A stretch of DNA of 64,000 bases, taken from assembly GCA_937920515.1 (NCBI GenBank), contig CALEUG010000004.1:294191-358190 (forward strand), written 5' to 3'. The DNA is from an uncultured bacterium. Its GTDB lineage: Bacteria > Acidobacteriota > Aminicenantia > Aminicenantales > Saccharicenantaceae. Each line of letters begins with the position of its first letter. The stretch's first letter is position 1. Positions 34,160 to 42,072 of this stretch are shown piece by piece. The position numbers and the translations under genes were made by a program. The notes below the pieces were generated by a model that saw nothing but the letters and a program-made list of their open reading frames with translations, made no database searches and was not told the origin of the DNA.

Positions 34160-35950
34160 CTATTTTTTTCCGGTGATTTCCAGGCCAAGCTCTTCGAGTT
34201 GACGGGGGTCGACCGGAGAGGGGGAGCCGGTCATCAGGCACAGGGCGCTGGTGGTCTTGGGGAAGGGGATGACTTCCCGGATTGATTCTTCGCCGCAGAG
34301 AAGCATCACCAGGCGGTCAAAGCCCAGGGCTATTCCGCCGTGGGGCGGGGCGCCGTAGGACAGGGCTTCTAAGAAAAAGCCGAATTTTTCCCGGGTCTGT
34401 TCAGCCGTCAGGCCAAGGATTTTAAAAATCCTGGCCTGGATTTCCGGCTGGTGGATTCTGATAGACCCGCCGCCCACCTCATAACCGTTGAGCACCAGGT
34501 CATAGGCCAGGGCCCTGACCTTAAACGGGTCGCTCTCCAGGTGCTCCAGGTCTTCCGGGTTGGGAGAGGTAAACGGGTGATGCATGGAAACGATTTTCTG
34601 CTCTTCCTGGCTCCACTCAAAGAGCGGAAAGTCGGTCACCCAGCAGAAGGCCAGCCGGGATTTATCCAGGCGGCCGTCTTTTATCTTTTCCAGGATAAAA
34701 TTCTTGCGAAATTCACCCAGCACCCTGATGGCAGTTGCTTTCTCCGCAGCCACCAGCAGTCCCAGGTCCGGCTCTTCAGCCCGAAGCGCCTGCCAGATGG
34801 CCTGGAGCTTATCCTGTTCCAGCTTGAGCGAGCTCTTGAGGCTGTCTCCGGCTTTCCTGATCCAGGCCAGGCCGCCGGCACCCAGGGCCCTGGCTTCTTC
34901 CTGAAGCCTGTCCAGCCGGGAGCGGGCAAAGCTGCCTCCGCCCTTGACCAGGAGTCCCTTTAGCACCCCGCCTTTCTGGATAATGCCGTTGAGAAGTTCC
35001 GAGCCCGAGGCCCGGCCGATTTCACTCAGGTCCTCTATGGTTATATCGTCTCTCAGGTCGGGCTTGTCCGAGCCGTAACGGTTCAGGGCTTCTTCGTAAC
35101 TCAATTTCAGGAAGGGACGATTAACCTGGTAACCGCCGAGGGCAAAAAATTCAACCATCAGTTCTTCTATTATTTCAAAGAGCACTTCTCTGGGGATGAA
35201 GCTCATCTCGATGTCTATCTGGGTGAATTCTGGCTGGCGGTCGGCCCTCAGGTCTTCATCCCGGAAGCATCTGACAATCTGAAAATACCGGTCAAAGCCT
35301 GATATCATCAGTATCTGCTTGAAAAGCTGGGGTGACTGGGGCAGGGCATAAAACCGGCCAGGGTGAATCCGGCTGGGCACCAGGTAATCTCGGGCTCCTT
35401 CCGGGGTGGACCTGGTCAGGAATGGAGTCTCTATTTCCAGGAAACCACGGCTGCTCAAGAAGTTCCTGGTGAGCAGGGCGGCCTGGTGGCGCAGACTGAC
35501 ATTCCTCTGCATCGAGGGCCGGCGCAGGTCCAGGTAACGGTATTTAAGCCTGAGTTCTTCTGAGGCCTGGGGCGGGTCGGAGATAATAAAGGGTGTGGTT
35601 TCCGCCGGGTTGAGAACGGTCAGGCCCTCTATTTCTACTTCAATTTCTCCGGTCGGGAGTTCGCGATTTATAGCCTCGGGCTCCCTGTTTTTAACCAGGC
35701 CCCGGACCTGGATGACAAACTCGCCGCGCAGTTTCTTGGCCTGTTCCAGGAATTCCGGGCGGTCGCTTCTGGCCACCAGTTGCACCAGCCCGCTCCGGTC
35801 GCGCAGGTCGACGAAGACCAGGCTGCCAATGTCCCTGACCCGCTGCACCCAGCCGGCCAGTACCACCCGCCGCCCGGCGTCTTTGGCCCGGAGTTCTCCG
35901 CAATAGTCCGTGCGTGTCCACGATTCTCCGCATCTGTCAGAATTGGCCAT
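34160..35950 (-). CDS. aspS: Aspartate--tRNA ligase
   Basis: A 596-residue class IIb synthetase of the bacterial type. An N-terminal OB-fold anticodon-binding domain (VVLAGWVQRVRDIGSLVFVD) is followed by the catalytic core with motif 2 in RCFRDEDLRADRQPEFTQ, a bacterial GAD insertion of ~120 residues (LLVAAEKATAIRVLGEFRKN), and motif 3 in GIALGFDRLVMLL. Whether it is discriminating or also charges tRNA-Asn cannot be settled from this window; no gatCAB genes are seen here. It lies 17 bases after hisS, with AGGAA before its ATG, as the last gene of accA-hisS-aspS. Confidence 0.95.
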   Translation of the reverse strand: MANSDRCGESWTRTDYCGELRAKDAGRRVVLAGWVQRVRDIGSLVFVDLRDRSGLVQLVARSDRPEFLEQAKKLRGEFVIQVRGLVKNREPEAINRELPTGEIEVEIEGLTVLNPAETTPFIISDPPQASEELRLKYRYLDLRRPSMQRNVSLRHQAALLTRNFLSSRGFLEIETPFLTRSTPEGARDYLVPSRIHPGRFYALPQSPQLFKQILMISGFDRYFQIVRCFRDEDLRADRQPEFTQIDIEMSFIPREVLFEIIEELMVEFFALGGYQVNRPFLKLSYEEALNRYGSDKPDLRDDITIEDLSEIGRASGSELLNGIIQKGGVLKGLLVKGGGSFARSRLDRLQEEARALGAGGLAWIRKAGDSLKSSLKLEQDKLQAIWQALRAEEPDLGLLVAAEKATAIRVLGEFRKNFILEKIKDGRLDKSRLAFCWVTDFPLFEWSQEEQKIVSMHHPFTSPNPEDLEHLESDPFKVRALAYDLVLNGYEVGGGSIRIHQPEIQARIFKILGLTAEQTREKFGFFLEALSYGAPPHGGIALGFDRLVMLLCGEESIREVIPFPKTTSALCLMTGSPSPVDPRQLEELGLEITGKK

Positions 35951-35967
35951 GTTTTTTCCTGTGTTTT

Positions 35968-37248
35968 TCAGCCTGTTTCCAGAATTTTCTTGCCCTTGAT
36001 GTTGCCCACCAGCTCCAGGACCGACCCCTCAAATTGCCGGGAGTTGACCATATCTTTAAGCTGGTATTTTCCCTTTTTAAGCTCATCTTCACCGATTATC
36101 AGCACCCAGTCGGCCCCCAGCTTGTTGGCCCGGCTGAAGTGAGCCTTCATCCCGCGCTCCCTGAACTCGACCAGGCATTCTATACCTTCGGACCGCAGCG
36201 CCCGGGCCAGTCGCAGGCTTTCTCTCTTGGCCTGGTCGCCGAGGTAGGCGAAGTAGACAAAACTGTCTTTTGGAACCTCTATCCGGGCTACCGAGAGCAA
36301 CCTTTCCATGCCCATGGCAAAGCCGATGCCACAGAGGTCAGGTCCGCCGAAATCCCTGACCATGTCGTCATAGCGGCCACCACCGCAAATGGCGTTCTGG
36401 GCGCCGGGGTGTTCGGTTACGATTTCAAAAGCTGTCTTGGTGTAGTAATCAAGGCCACGGACCAGGGTGGGTTCGACCTGATATTTAATCCCGTAGAGGT
36501 TCAGATATTCCTGGAACTTCTGAAAATGTTCCCGGCACTCTTCACACAGAAAATCAGTGATGAGCGGAAAACCGGAAGCCACCTGCCGGCAGCTCTCGTT
36601 TTTGCAGTCGAAGATTCGCAGCGGGTTGACCTCGGCCTTCCTCTGGCAGTCAGAGCAGAGCTTGTCCCGGGCGGTTAGGGCGGCCTGTCTCAATTCCCGG
36701 CCGTAAGCCGGCCGGCATCTTTTGCAGCCGACCGAGTTAACCAGGGTCAGGACATTTTCAACGCGAAGCTGCGACAGGAGGCGATGTGCCATTTCCACGA
36801 TTTCGGCGTCCACGGCCGGGTCTTTTTCTCCAAAGACCTCGATGTCGATCTGGTGGAACTGGCGATAACGCCCTTTCTGCGGCCGGTCGTAGCGGAACAT
36901 CGGGCCCAGGTAATAATACCGCAGTGGCTGGCTCTGCAGGTCCAGGCGGTGTTCGATGATGGCCCGGACCACCGAGGGTGTGTACTCGGGCCGGAGGGTG
37001 ACCGAGCGGCCGCCCCTGTCGGTAAAGGTGTACATTTCCTTGGTGACGATGTCGGAAGAGGCTCCGGTTCCTTTCTCGAAAAGCTCGGTCGGCTCGATGA
37101 CCGGAGCCCGGAGCTCGCGGTAACCGTAGAGCTCGAAGATTTCCCTGGCCCGGGCTTCGGCTATCTGCCAGCGCCGGGCTTCCCCGGGCAGAATGTCGTG
37201 AGTTCCCTTGATGGCGGTTATTTCTTTTTTCGGTTGCTCGGTGCTCAT
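35968..37248 (-). CDS. hisS: Histidine--tRNA ligase
   Basis: A 426-residue class IIa synthetase. Motif 1 region GTHDILPGEARRWQ, motif 2 MFRYDRPQKGRYRQFHQID, the histidine-specific LVRGLDYYTKTAFE and CGGGRYDDM are clear, and a C-terminal alpha/beta anticodon-binding domain follows. A cysteine-rich insertion (SVGCKRCRP, KLCSDCQRK, DCKNESCRQ, DFLCEECREH) between residues ~165 and 235 looks like a zinc-ribbon module, as in some bacterial HisRS. It is preceded by accA (45 bases) and followed by aspS, the frequent hisS-aspS pair. Confidence 0.95.
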   Translation of the reverse strand: MSTEQPKKEITAIKGTHDILPGEARRWQIAEARAREIFELYGYRELRAPVIEPTELFEKGTGASSDIVTKEMYTFTDRGGRSVTLRPEYTPSVVRAIIEHRLDLQSQPLRYYYLGPMFRYDRPQKGRYRQFHQIDIEVFGEKDPAVDAEIVEMAHRLLSQLRVENVLTLVNSVGCKRCRPAYGRELRQAALTARDKLCSDCQRKAEVNPLRIFDCKNESCRQVASGFPLITDFLCEECREHFQKFQEYLNLYGIKYQVEPTLVRGLDYYTKTAFEIVTEHPGAQNAICGGGRYDDMVRDFGGPDLCGIGFAMGMERLLSVARIEVPKDSFVYFAYLGDQAKRESLRLARALRSEGIECLVEFRERGMKAHFSRANKLGADWVLIIGEDELKKGKYQLKDMVNSRQFEGSVLELVGNIKGKKILETG

Positions 37249-37293
37249 GTCAGGGATATTTTTCTCCTCAGCTTCAGGTTAGAGGCTGACCCG

Positions 37294-38256
37294 TTATTTT
37301 GTTTCAAATACACCCTGGCGCCTGATTTTCCGGTAGCGTTCAGCCAGCAGGTCGTCCGTGGTCATCTGCTGGAGTTTCTTGAGAGTCTGGCTGAGATGCT
37401 TATCCACGTTCTTGAAGGTTGTTTCATAGTCAATGTGGGCTCCGCCCGGCGGCTCGGGAATCAGCTTATCGATGATGCCGAGTTCAAACAGCTTCTGAGC
37501 CCGGATACCCAGGTTTTCGGCGGCCTGCTCCACGGCCGTGGGTCCCTGGTCTTTCCAGAGGATGGCGGCGCAGCCTTCGGGGGAAATAACGGAATAAAAG
37601 GCATATTCCAGCATCAGCAGGGCGTCTCCAAAGCCTATTCCCAGGCCGCCGCCGCTTCCGCCCTCGCCGATGATGACGTTGATGATAGGTGTCTTCAGCC
37701 TGGAGATCACTTTAAGATTATAGGCGATGGCTTCGGCCTGGCCTCGTTCTTCGGCTCCAATGCCGGGGTAAGCTCCCGGGGTATCAACAAAGGTAATTAC
37801 CGGGAAGCCGAATTTTTCGGCCATTTGCATGATGCGCAGGGCCTTGCGATAACCCTCGGGATTTGGCTGGCCGAAGTTGCGCTCGATCCGGGCCTTGGTG
37901 GTCCGGCCTTTCTGGTGGCCGATGACGGCCACGGTCTGTCCCTTGTAGAAGGCCAGCCCGGCCACGATGGCCGGATCATCGGCAAACCGTCGGTCTCCGT
38001 GGAACTCCATGAAATCCTGGAAAAGGGCCTTGATGTAATCCAGGGTGTATGGCCTTTTGGGGTGCCGGGCGATCTGAACGATATGAACCGCGGTCAGTTT
38101 CGGGACAATTTTTTCCCATTCTTTCTCGATCTGGGCTTTGAGGGCAGCAATTTTTTCCCGGCGGTTGGAGTCCTCGCTGCTCTCCAGGGCCTCAATCTGC
38201 TCTTTAAGGGCAATGATGGGTCGCTCCAGAGAATAAAAATCAATCTTTTCTTTCAT
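37294..38256 (-). CDS. accA: Acetyl-CoA carboxylase carboxyltransferase subunit alpha
   Basis: A 320-residue subunit that, with AccD, transfers the carboxyl group from biotin to acetyl-CoA in the first step of fatty acid synthesis. The alpha-subunit pattern is clear: an N-terminal helix pair (LERPIIALKEQIEALESS), RHPKRPYTLDYI, GDRRFADDPAIVAGLAF, TPGAYPGIGAEERGQAEAIA and GEGGSGGGLGIGFGD. Start MKEKIDFYSL is chosen because AGAAGG precedes it; the longer frame would begin upstream of the predicted transcription start. It heads the accA-hisS-aspS transcript. Confidence 0.95.
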   Translation of the reverse strand: MKEKIDFYSLERPIIALKEQIEALESSEDSNRREKIAALKAQIEKEWEKIVPKLTAVHIVQIARHPKRPYTLDYIKALFQDFMEFHGDRRFADDPAIVAGLAFYKGQTVAVIGHQKGRTTKARIERNFGQPNPEGYRKALRIMQMAEKFGFPVITFVDTPGAYPGIGAEERGQAEAIAYNLKVISRLKTPIINVIIGEGGSGGGLGIGFGDALLMLEYAFYSVISPEGCAAILWKDQGPTAVEQAAENLGIRAQKLFELGIIDKLIPEPPGGAHIDYETTFKNVDKHLSQTLKKLQQMTTDDLLAERYRKIRRQGVFETK

Positions 38257-38303
38257 GCCTTCTCTCTTTTTGATAATTTTATCAGAAAACCGGCGTCCTG
38301 AGT

Positions 38304-38333
38304 ATATTAAAGACAGCAGGCGGGTCATGTCAA
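38304..38333 (-). promoter_or_regulatory. Promoter of accA-hisS-aspS
   Basis: On the minus strand: perfect -35 TTGACA (38328-38333), 18-base spacer, -10 TAATAT (38304-38309, 4 of 6). The predicted leader is ~40 bases. Confidence 0.55.
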
Positions 38334-38430
38334 GTCAGCAATTCTTGCTGGAAAAGACATTGTATCCAGCCCGGGGAGCCCATCGAGCTCATCGTCAGCC
38401 TATAAGGTGAGTTAACGGGCAGGTCAGGGC

Positions 38431-38887
38431 TCAGTCGTTAACCCCGGGCGTGACAGGCTGGCGCTCAGCCTCTCTGCTTACGGCGAGGTTCCTGTTCAGG
38501 TAATCAAGCGATCCCCGGAGCCTGCGGTTAATAACCAGGATGTTAGCATGAGCCTGACCCGGCCTCTATCGACCAGAACCAGTAAAGCTTCGGACGAAAC
38601 ACGGAAAAGGCTGTAAGGTTTTCCTGCTGAATCGTGAGCTACTGGCATGGGCCAGTTTCTCTTGCTGGCCATCTCTACCAGGTCTTCCAAGAGCACACGG
38701 CTTATGGACACCGGTTCCAGCCCCGATTCCCGGTACCAGCTCCGGGATAAATTCAGGGGCTGTTTCCAGGCAGGCCGGGCGGGCGGCGGAGGTGAAAATC
38801 AAAAGGGCTGTCCGGGAGGGGTCCGGATTCCAGGTCGGGCCGCGCTTCCAGTGAGAAATATTCTGGCTGGCCAGCGTCTTAAATCAA
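38431..38887 (-). pseudogene. Frameshifted redoxin/TlpA-like pseudogene
   Basis: Three pieces in shifting frames read as one thioredoxin-fold protein. Piece 1 ends PSRTALLIFTSAARPACLET-APE, matching the usual region around a WCPxC active site but with the first Trp-Cys replaced by Ala-Arg. A one-base shift at the T-run near 38748-38753 leads to piece 2: LSRSWYRESGLEPVSISR, then NWPMPVAHDSAGKPYSLFRV and LLVLVDRGRVR, the normal redoxin continuation. A further shift near 38540 gives a possible tail, ANILVINRRLRGSLDYLNRN, ending at a TGA at 38431-38433. No intact start is seen. The redoxin identity of pieces 1 and 2 is fairly convincing; the tail is less certain. Confidence 0.6.
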
Positions 38888-39484
38888 TGACATGATGACC
38901 GAAGAGGACAAAGCGCCGGAGAAAGCTCTATGGCCCCGGGCTATCTTACAGGCTTAAATTCCTGGAAGGTCGCAAGTAGTAAGAGGCGGCGCAGACCAAA
39001 GATTATGACCTGGGAACCGAAAGGGGCGCAACCCGCGGGGGCGGGGGCTCCGCTGCGGAGCCCCCTTCTTTTTGGCCGGCGTGGTAAGCCTTTTCAACGG
39101 TTTTGAGCCCGGGAACCGGGGATGGGATGATTGGTCACAGGTAGCAGGAAAAACAGCAAGCCGGATAGAAAAGAAGCTTCCGACGCAGGTTTCCGGCCTG
39201 CCTGACTTTTCTCGGAATATGACCGAAAAAATTCTTGAAGGTCAAATCCCGTCCGCAGATAATATGCTTAACAGGCCGGAGCTTACGCCTTGCTTATGGA
39301 TTCATGACAATGCCGGAGGCGGACTTAAATTCAAGAAACACCAGGCACTCGTTACTTACACTGATGATTTTACATCTGCCTCTGGCCCTCATCGCGGCCT
39401 GGTCCCGGGTTGGGTCGCACCTGCCTACCGTCAGAAAGACGGTCCTGTGCCTGATAAGAATCAAGCCGGCTAAAGGAGAAAAAG
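38888..39484. other. Non-coding or decayed stretch before the ABC gene
   Basis: No frame here looks like a conserved protein. The only clear element is the strong plus-strand terminator at 39043-39073, whose upstream transcript has no recognised gene. The segment before it has possible pairings (GGTCGCAAG...GCAGACC around 38968-38997), which would suit a small RNA, but I could not match a known family. Confidence 0.35.
39043..39073 (+). terminator. Strong intrinsic terminator without an assigned gene
   Basis: GGGGGCTCC and GGAGCCCCC form a 9-base perfect stem with loop GCTGC, followed by TTCTTTTT. The T-run is on the plus strand only, so it ends a plus-strand transcript. Confidence 0.85.
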
Positions 39485-41119
39485 ATGCTCTGGGAAGTAA
39501 TTAAAATCACCTGGAAAAAGATTTTCAGGACCAACACCATATCTGTAATCGTCATAGCCGCTTACCTTCTGTATTGTCTTTATTTGATCTTTGTGGCCAG
39601 GAATCCAGAAGAAGGGGCCAGGAACATGGGAGCGTTTTTTGCCTTCCTGGCTGTCCTGCTCAGCGGCGGGCTTGTGCATGACGAGTTTGAATTCAGGCAG
39701 ATCGACCCCTTCCTGGTCAGGGTCAGGGGTTCCAGCCTGTTCTGGGGCAAGTTTCTGGCCGTGATCCTGTTGATTTTCCTGGCCTATGCAGTGGTCGGGC
39801 TGGCCGCCCTGGCCGGCCCGGTCATCAAAGAGGAATGGAAGGCAGCCGGCCAGGTATTGAGAATTCTGGGCCGCGGGCTGGTGCAGGCCATCTATTTCGG
39901 TTCGGCTGGTTTCTTGCTGGCCACCTGGCTCAAAGGGATTATGAATTTTGCGGCCATCCTGGTCGTCGAGGTATTTGCCCTTTATTTTTCAGAAAAATAT
40001 TTTGAGATGCTGAAGTACATGACAAACGGCGGGCTGGGAAAATTCCAGTTTAAGACCGCGGCCTGGCTTCTCCTGGCCCCCGTCTGGGCCCAGCCGGTTA
40101 CCTGGCAGATGGTCTTATTGCTGAGCGGTGCGGCCGGTTTTATTCTGTGGGCCTTCTGGATCTTCCGTTTGAGGGCCAGGAAAAAGAACCTGGTTCTGGC
40201 CGGACCGGGTGATGGGTCGGTCCGGCTTCGTGTTTCCGGGTTGAAGATGACCTACCCGGAAGGATTTCTCAAAAGGCGGGGCAAGGAAGCTCTGAAAGGA
40301 GTGGACTTTTCCATAAAGCCGCGGAGGCTCACCGGTTTTCTTGGCCCCAACGGTGCCGGCAAGACAACCACGTTGAGGATCATCCTGGATTTCCTGAACC
40401 CCCGGGCCGGCCGGGTAGAATATTTTTCGGGCAGGGAAGACAGGAAGGGGGAGAGGAGACCGAAAATCGGTTACCTCCAGGAAATGGCCAGCCTTTATCC
40501 CTTTCTTACGGTTCGGGAAACCTTCTATTTTGTGGCCAGGAATGAAGGAATGAGCAGGGAACAGGCAGCGGGGCTGGCGACCAGTCTGGCCGGGAAACTC
40601 GGGCTCAGCGAACACCTGGACCGGAACATCAAGAATTTATCCAAGGGAACGGTGCAGAAGGTGGCCTTAGGGGTGGCCACCATAGGTCAGCCGGAATTCC
40701 TGGTCTTTGACGAGCCCTATACCGGGCTGGATCCATTGATAATGTACGAGATCAGGAGCCTGATCCTGGAGCTTAAAGAAAAGGGAACCACGATTTTTCT
40801 CTCTTCCCATCTTCTGCCGGAGGTGGAAAAGGTCTGCGACGAAGTGATCCTTATCAACAAGGGGAAGATCGTTTGCGCCGGAGAAATAGAAAAGCTCAAG
40901 ACGGCCTGGAAGCTTTATCAGGCAGTCAGGCAAAACCCGACCCTGGCCGAGCGGATTAAGGCGTTGCTCAGGGCTGATGCTGGCGGTAAGTCCTTCGGTT
41001 ATTTTACCGGGCTCGAGCTGGAACCGTTGCTCCAGGATGAACGGGTGATGGCGGCCCTGAATGAGGTTCCGCCTCCCGATGTGGAAAAGATTTTCCTGGA
41101 CAGCGTGATGAATTCCTGA
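39485..41119 (+). CDS. ABC-2 type transporter: permease and ATPase fused in one chain
   Basis: A 544-residue protein. Residues 1-~235 hold six hydrophobic segments of an ABC-2 permease (KFLAVILLIFLAYAVVGLAA, FAAILVVEVFALYF and others). Residues ~250-470 form a complete ATPase: Walker A GPNGAGKTT, signature LSKGTVQKVALG, Walker B FLVFDEPYTGLDP and the H-loop SSHLLPEVE. ABC-2 exporters normally have these on separate genes. The order permease then ATPase in a single half-transporter implies a homodimer. Substrate unknown; drug, lipid or bacteriocin-type exporters are possible. AAAGGAG precedes the ATG. Confidence 0.83.
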   Translation: MLWEVIKITWKKIFRTNTISVIVIAAYLLYCLYLIFVARNPEEGARNMGAFFAFLAVLLSGGLVHDEFEFRQIDPFLVRVRGSSLFWGKFLAVILLIFLAYAVVGLAALAGPVIKEEWKAAGQVLRILGRGLVQAIYFGSAGFLLATWLKGIMNFAAILVVEVFALYFSEKYFEMLKYMTNGGLGKFQFKTAAWLLLAPVWAQPVTWQMVLLLSGAAGFILWAFWIFRLRARKKNLVLAGPGDGSVRLRVSGLKMTYPEGFLKRRGKEALKGVDFSIKPRRLTGFLGPNGAGKTTTLRIILDFLNPRAGRVEYFSGREDRKGERRPKIGYLQEMASLYPFLTVRETFYFVARNEGMSREQAAGLATSLAGKLGLSEHLDRNIKNLSKGTVQKVALGVATIGQPEFLVFDEPYTGLDPLIMYEIRSLILELKEKGTTIFLSSHLLPEVEKVCDEVILINKGKIVCAGEIEKLKTAWKLYQAVRQNPTLAERIKALLRADAGGKSFGYFTGLELEPLLQDERVMAALNEVPPPDVEKIFLDSVMNS

Positions 41120-41329
41120 AGGAAACAGTGCGGAGTTTATTCGCCGCGCCCTGGTCGGGGCAGATCAGGCTGCCCGGGACGGGGTATTATTAATGCTTCA
41201 TTATAAGATCCCCGGGTCAATTTGAGTTTATGGGCAGAAAAGCTTGCTGTTCTTTTTGAAATAAATTGAGCAGAATAAACCCCGGTTTTTGTCCTGCCTG
41301 TTTGAACCCGGGGCATCCGGTTAATAAGA

Positions 41330-42070
41330 TTACCTGTTTTTCTCCGCCAGCAATCTCTGGCGGACAACTTCGTAGAAAAAGACTGCGGCCGCGGCGCTGA
41401 CGTTCAGGCTGTTGACCTGACCCAGCATCGGCAGGGACAGGAGAACATCACACTTGTTCTTGATGTTCGGCCGCAGGCCGTAACCTTCGGACCCCAGAAC
41501 CACGGCTACCGGCCGGGTATAATCGAATTCATACCAGCGGGTTTTGGCTTCCCCGGCGGCGCCCACCACCCAGATTCCCTTTTCTTTCAGGCGCTCTATG
41601 GCCCGGGCAATGTTGGTCACCCTGGCCACTTTCAGGTGGGAGAGGGCGCCGGCAGCCACGGTGGCCACGGTTGAGGTCAGACCGGTCGAGTGGCGTTCCT
41701 GCATGATGAGGCCGTCGGCTCCGGCTCCTTCGGCGCTGCGGATTATAGCCCCCACGTTCTGGGGGTCAACCACCTCGTCCAGGACGACCAGGAAAGCCGG
41801 CTTTTCTGTGACCAGCAGGTCTTCCAGCTCCACATACTCTTTCTCGGCCAGGAGGGCCACCACCCCCTGGTGATGGGGATAGAGGTTATCCAGCTTTTCC
41901 CTCGGGGCAAAAACCAGCGGAATATGGCTGGATTTGGCCAGCCGGATGATTTCTGAAATCCGGTAATGTCCCTTTTCTTTCTGGATAAAGATTTTATTCA
42001 GGCGTCCTGGAGAGGATTTCAGGAATTCAATTATTGGATTGAGCCGGCCTAACCTGTCTTTTGGTCCCAT
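41330..42070 (-). CDS. rlmB: SpoU-family 23S rRNA (guanosine-2'-O-)-methyltransferase, RlmB type
   Basis: A 246-residue SPOUT enzyme. The N-terminal substrate-binding domain (FLKSSPGRLNKIFIQKEKGH) is followed by the knotted SpoU domain with motif 1 DPQNVGAIIRSAEGAGADG, motif 2 VVLGSEGYGLRP and motif 3 LPMLGQVNSLNVSAAAAV. RlmB methylates G2251 of 23S rRNA in E. coli. The start lies two bases after the gltX stop with no ribosome site of its own, so it is translated by coupling. TrmH-like tRNA methylation is a less likely alternative. Confidence 0.9.
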   Translation of the reverse strand: MGPKDRLGRLNPIIEFLKSSPGRLNKIFIQKEKGHYRISEIIRLAKSSHIPLVFAPREKLDNLYPHHQGVVALLAEKEYVELEDLLVTEKPAFLVVLDEVVDPQNVGAIIRSAEGAGADGLIMQERHSTGLTSTVATVAAGALSHLKVARVTNIARAIERLKEKGIWVVGAAGEAKTRWYEFDYTRPVAVVLGSEGYGLRPNIKNKCDVLLSLPMLGQVNSLNVSAAAAVFFYEVVRQRLLAEKNR

Positions 42071-42072
42071 GG

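Noticed and set aside
38940..39045. Cobalamin, ZTP or SAH riboswitch, SRP RNA or tmRNA upstream of the orphan terminator
   Set aside because: Short resemblances such as GGGAACCG were seen, but the conserved cores of these RNAs are absent.
39072..39504. Two overlapping plus-strand frames of ~90-130 codons before the ABC gene
   Set aside because: No ribosome sites, unlikely amino-acid composition, and one begins in a terminator T-run. A short hydrophobic stretch near the end is not enough to call a gene or pseudogene.
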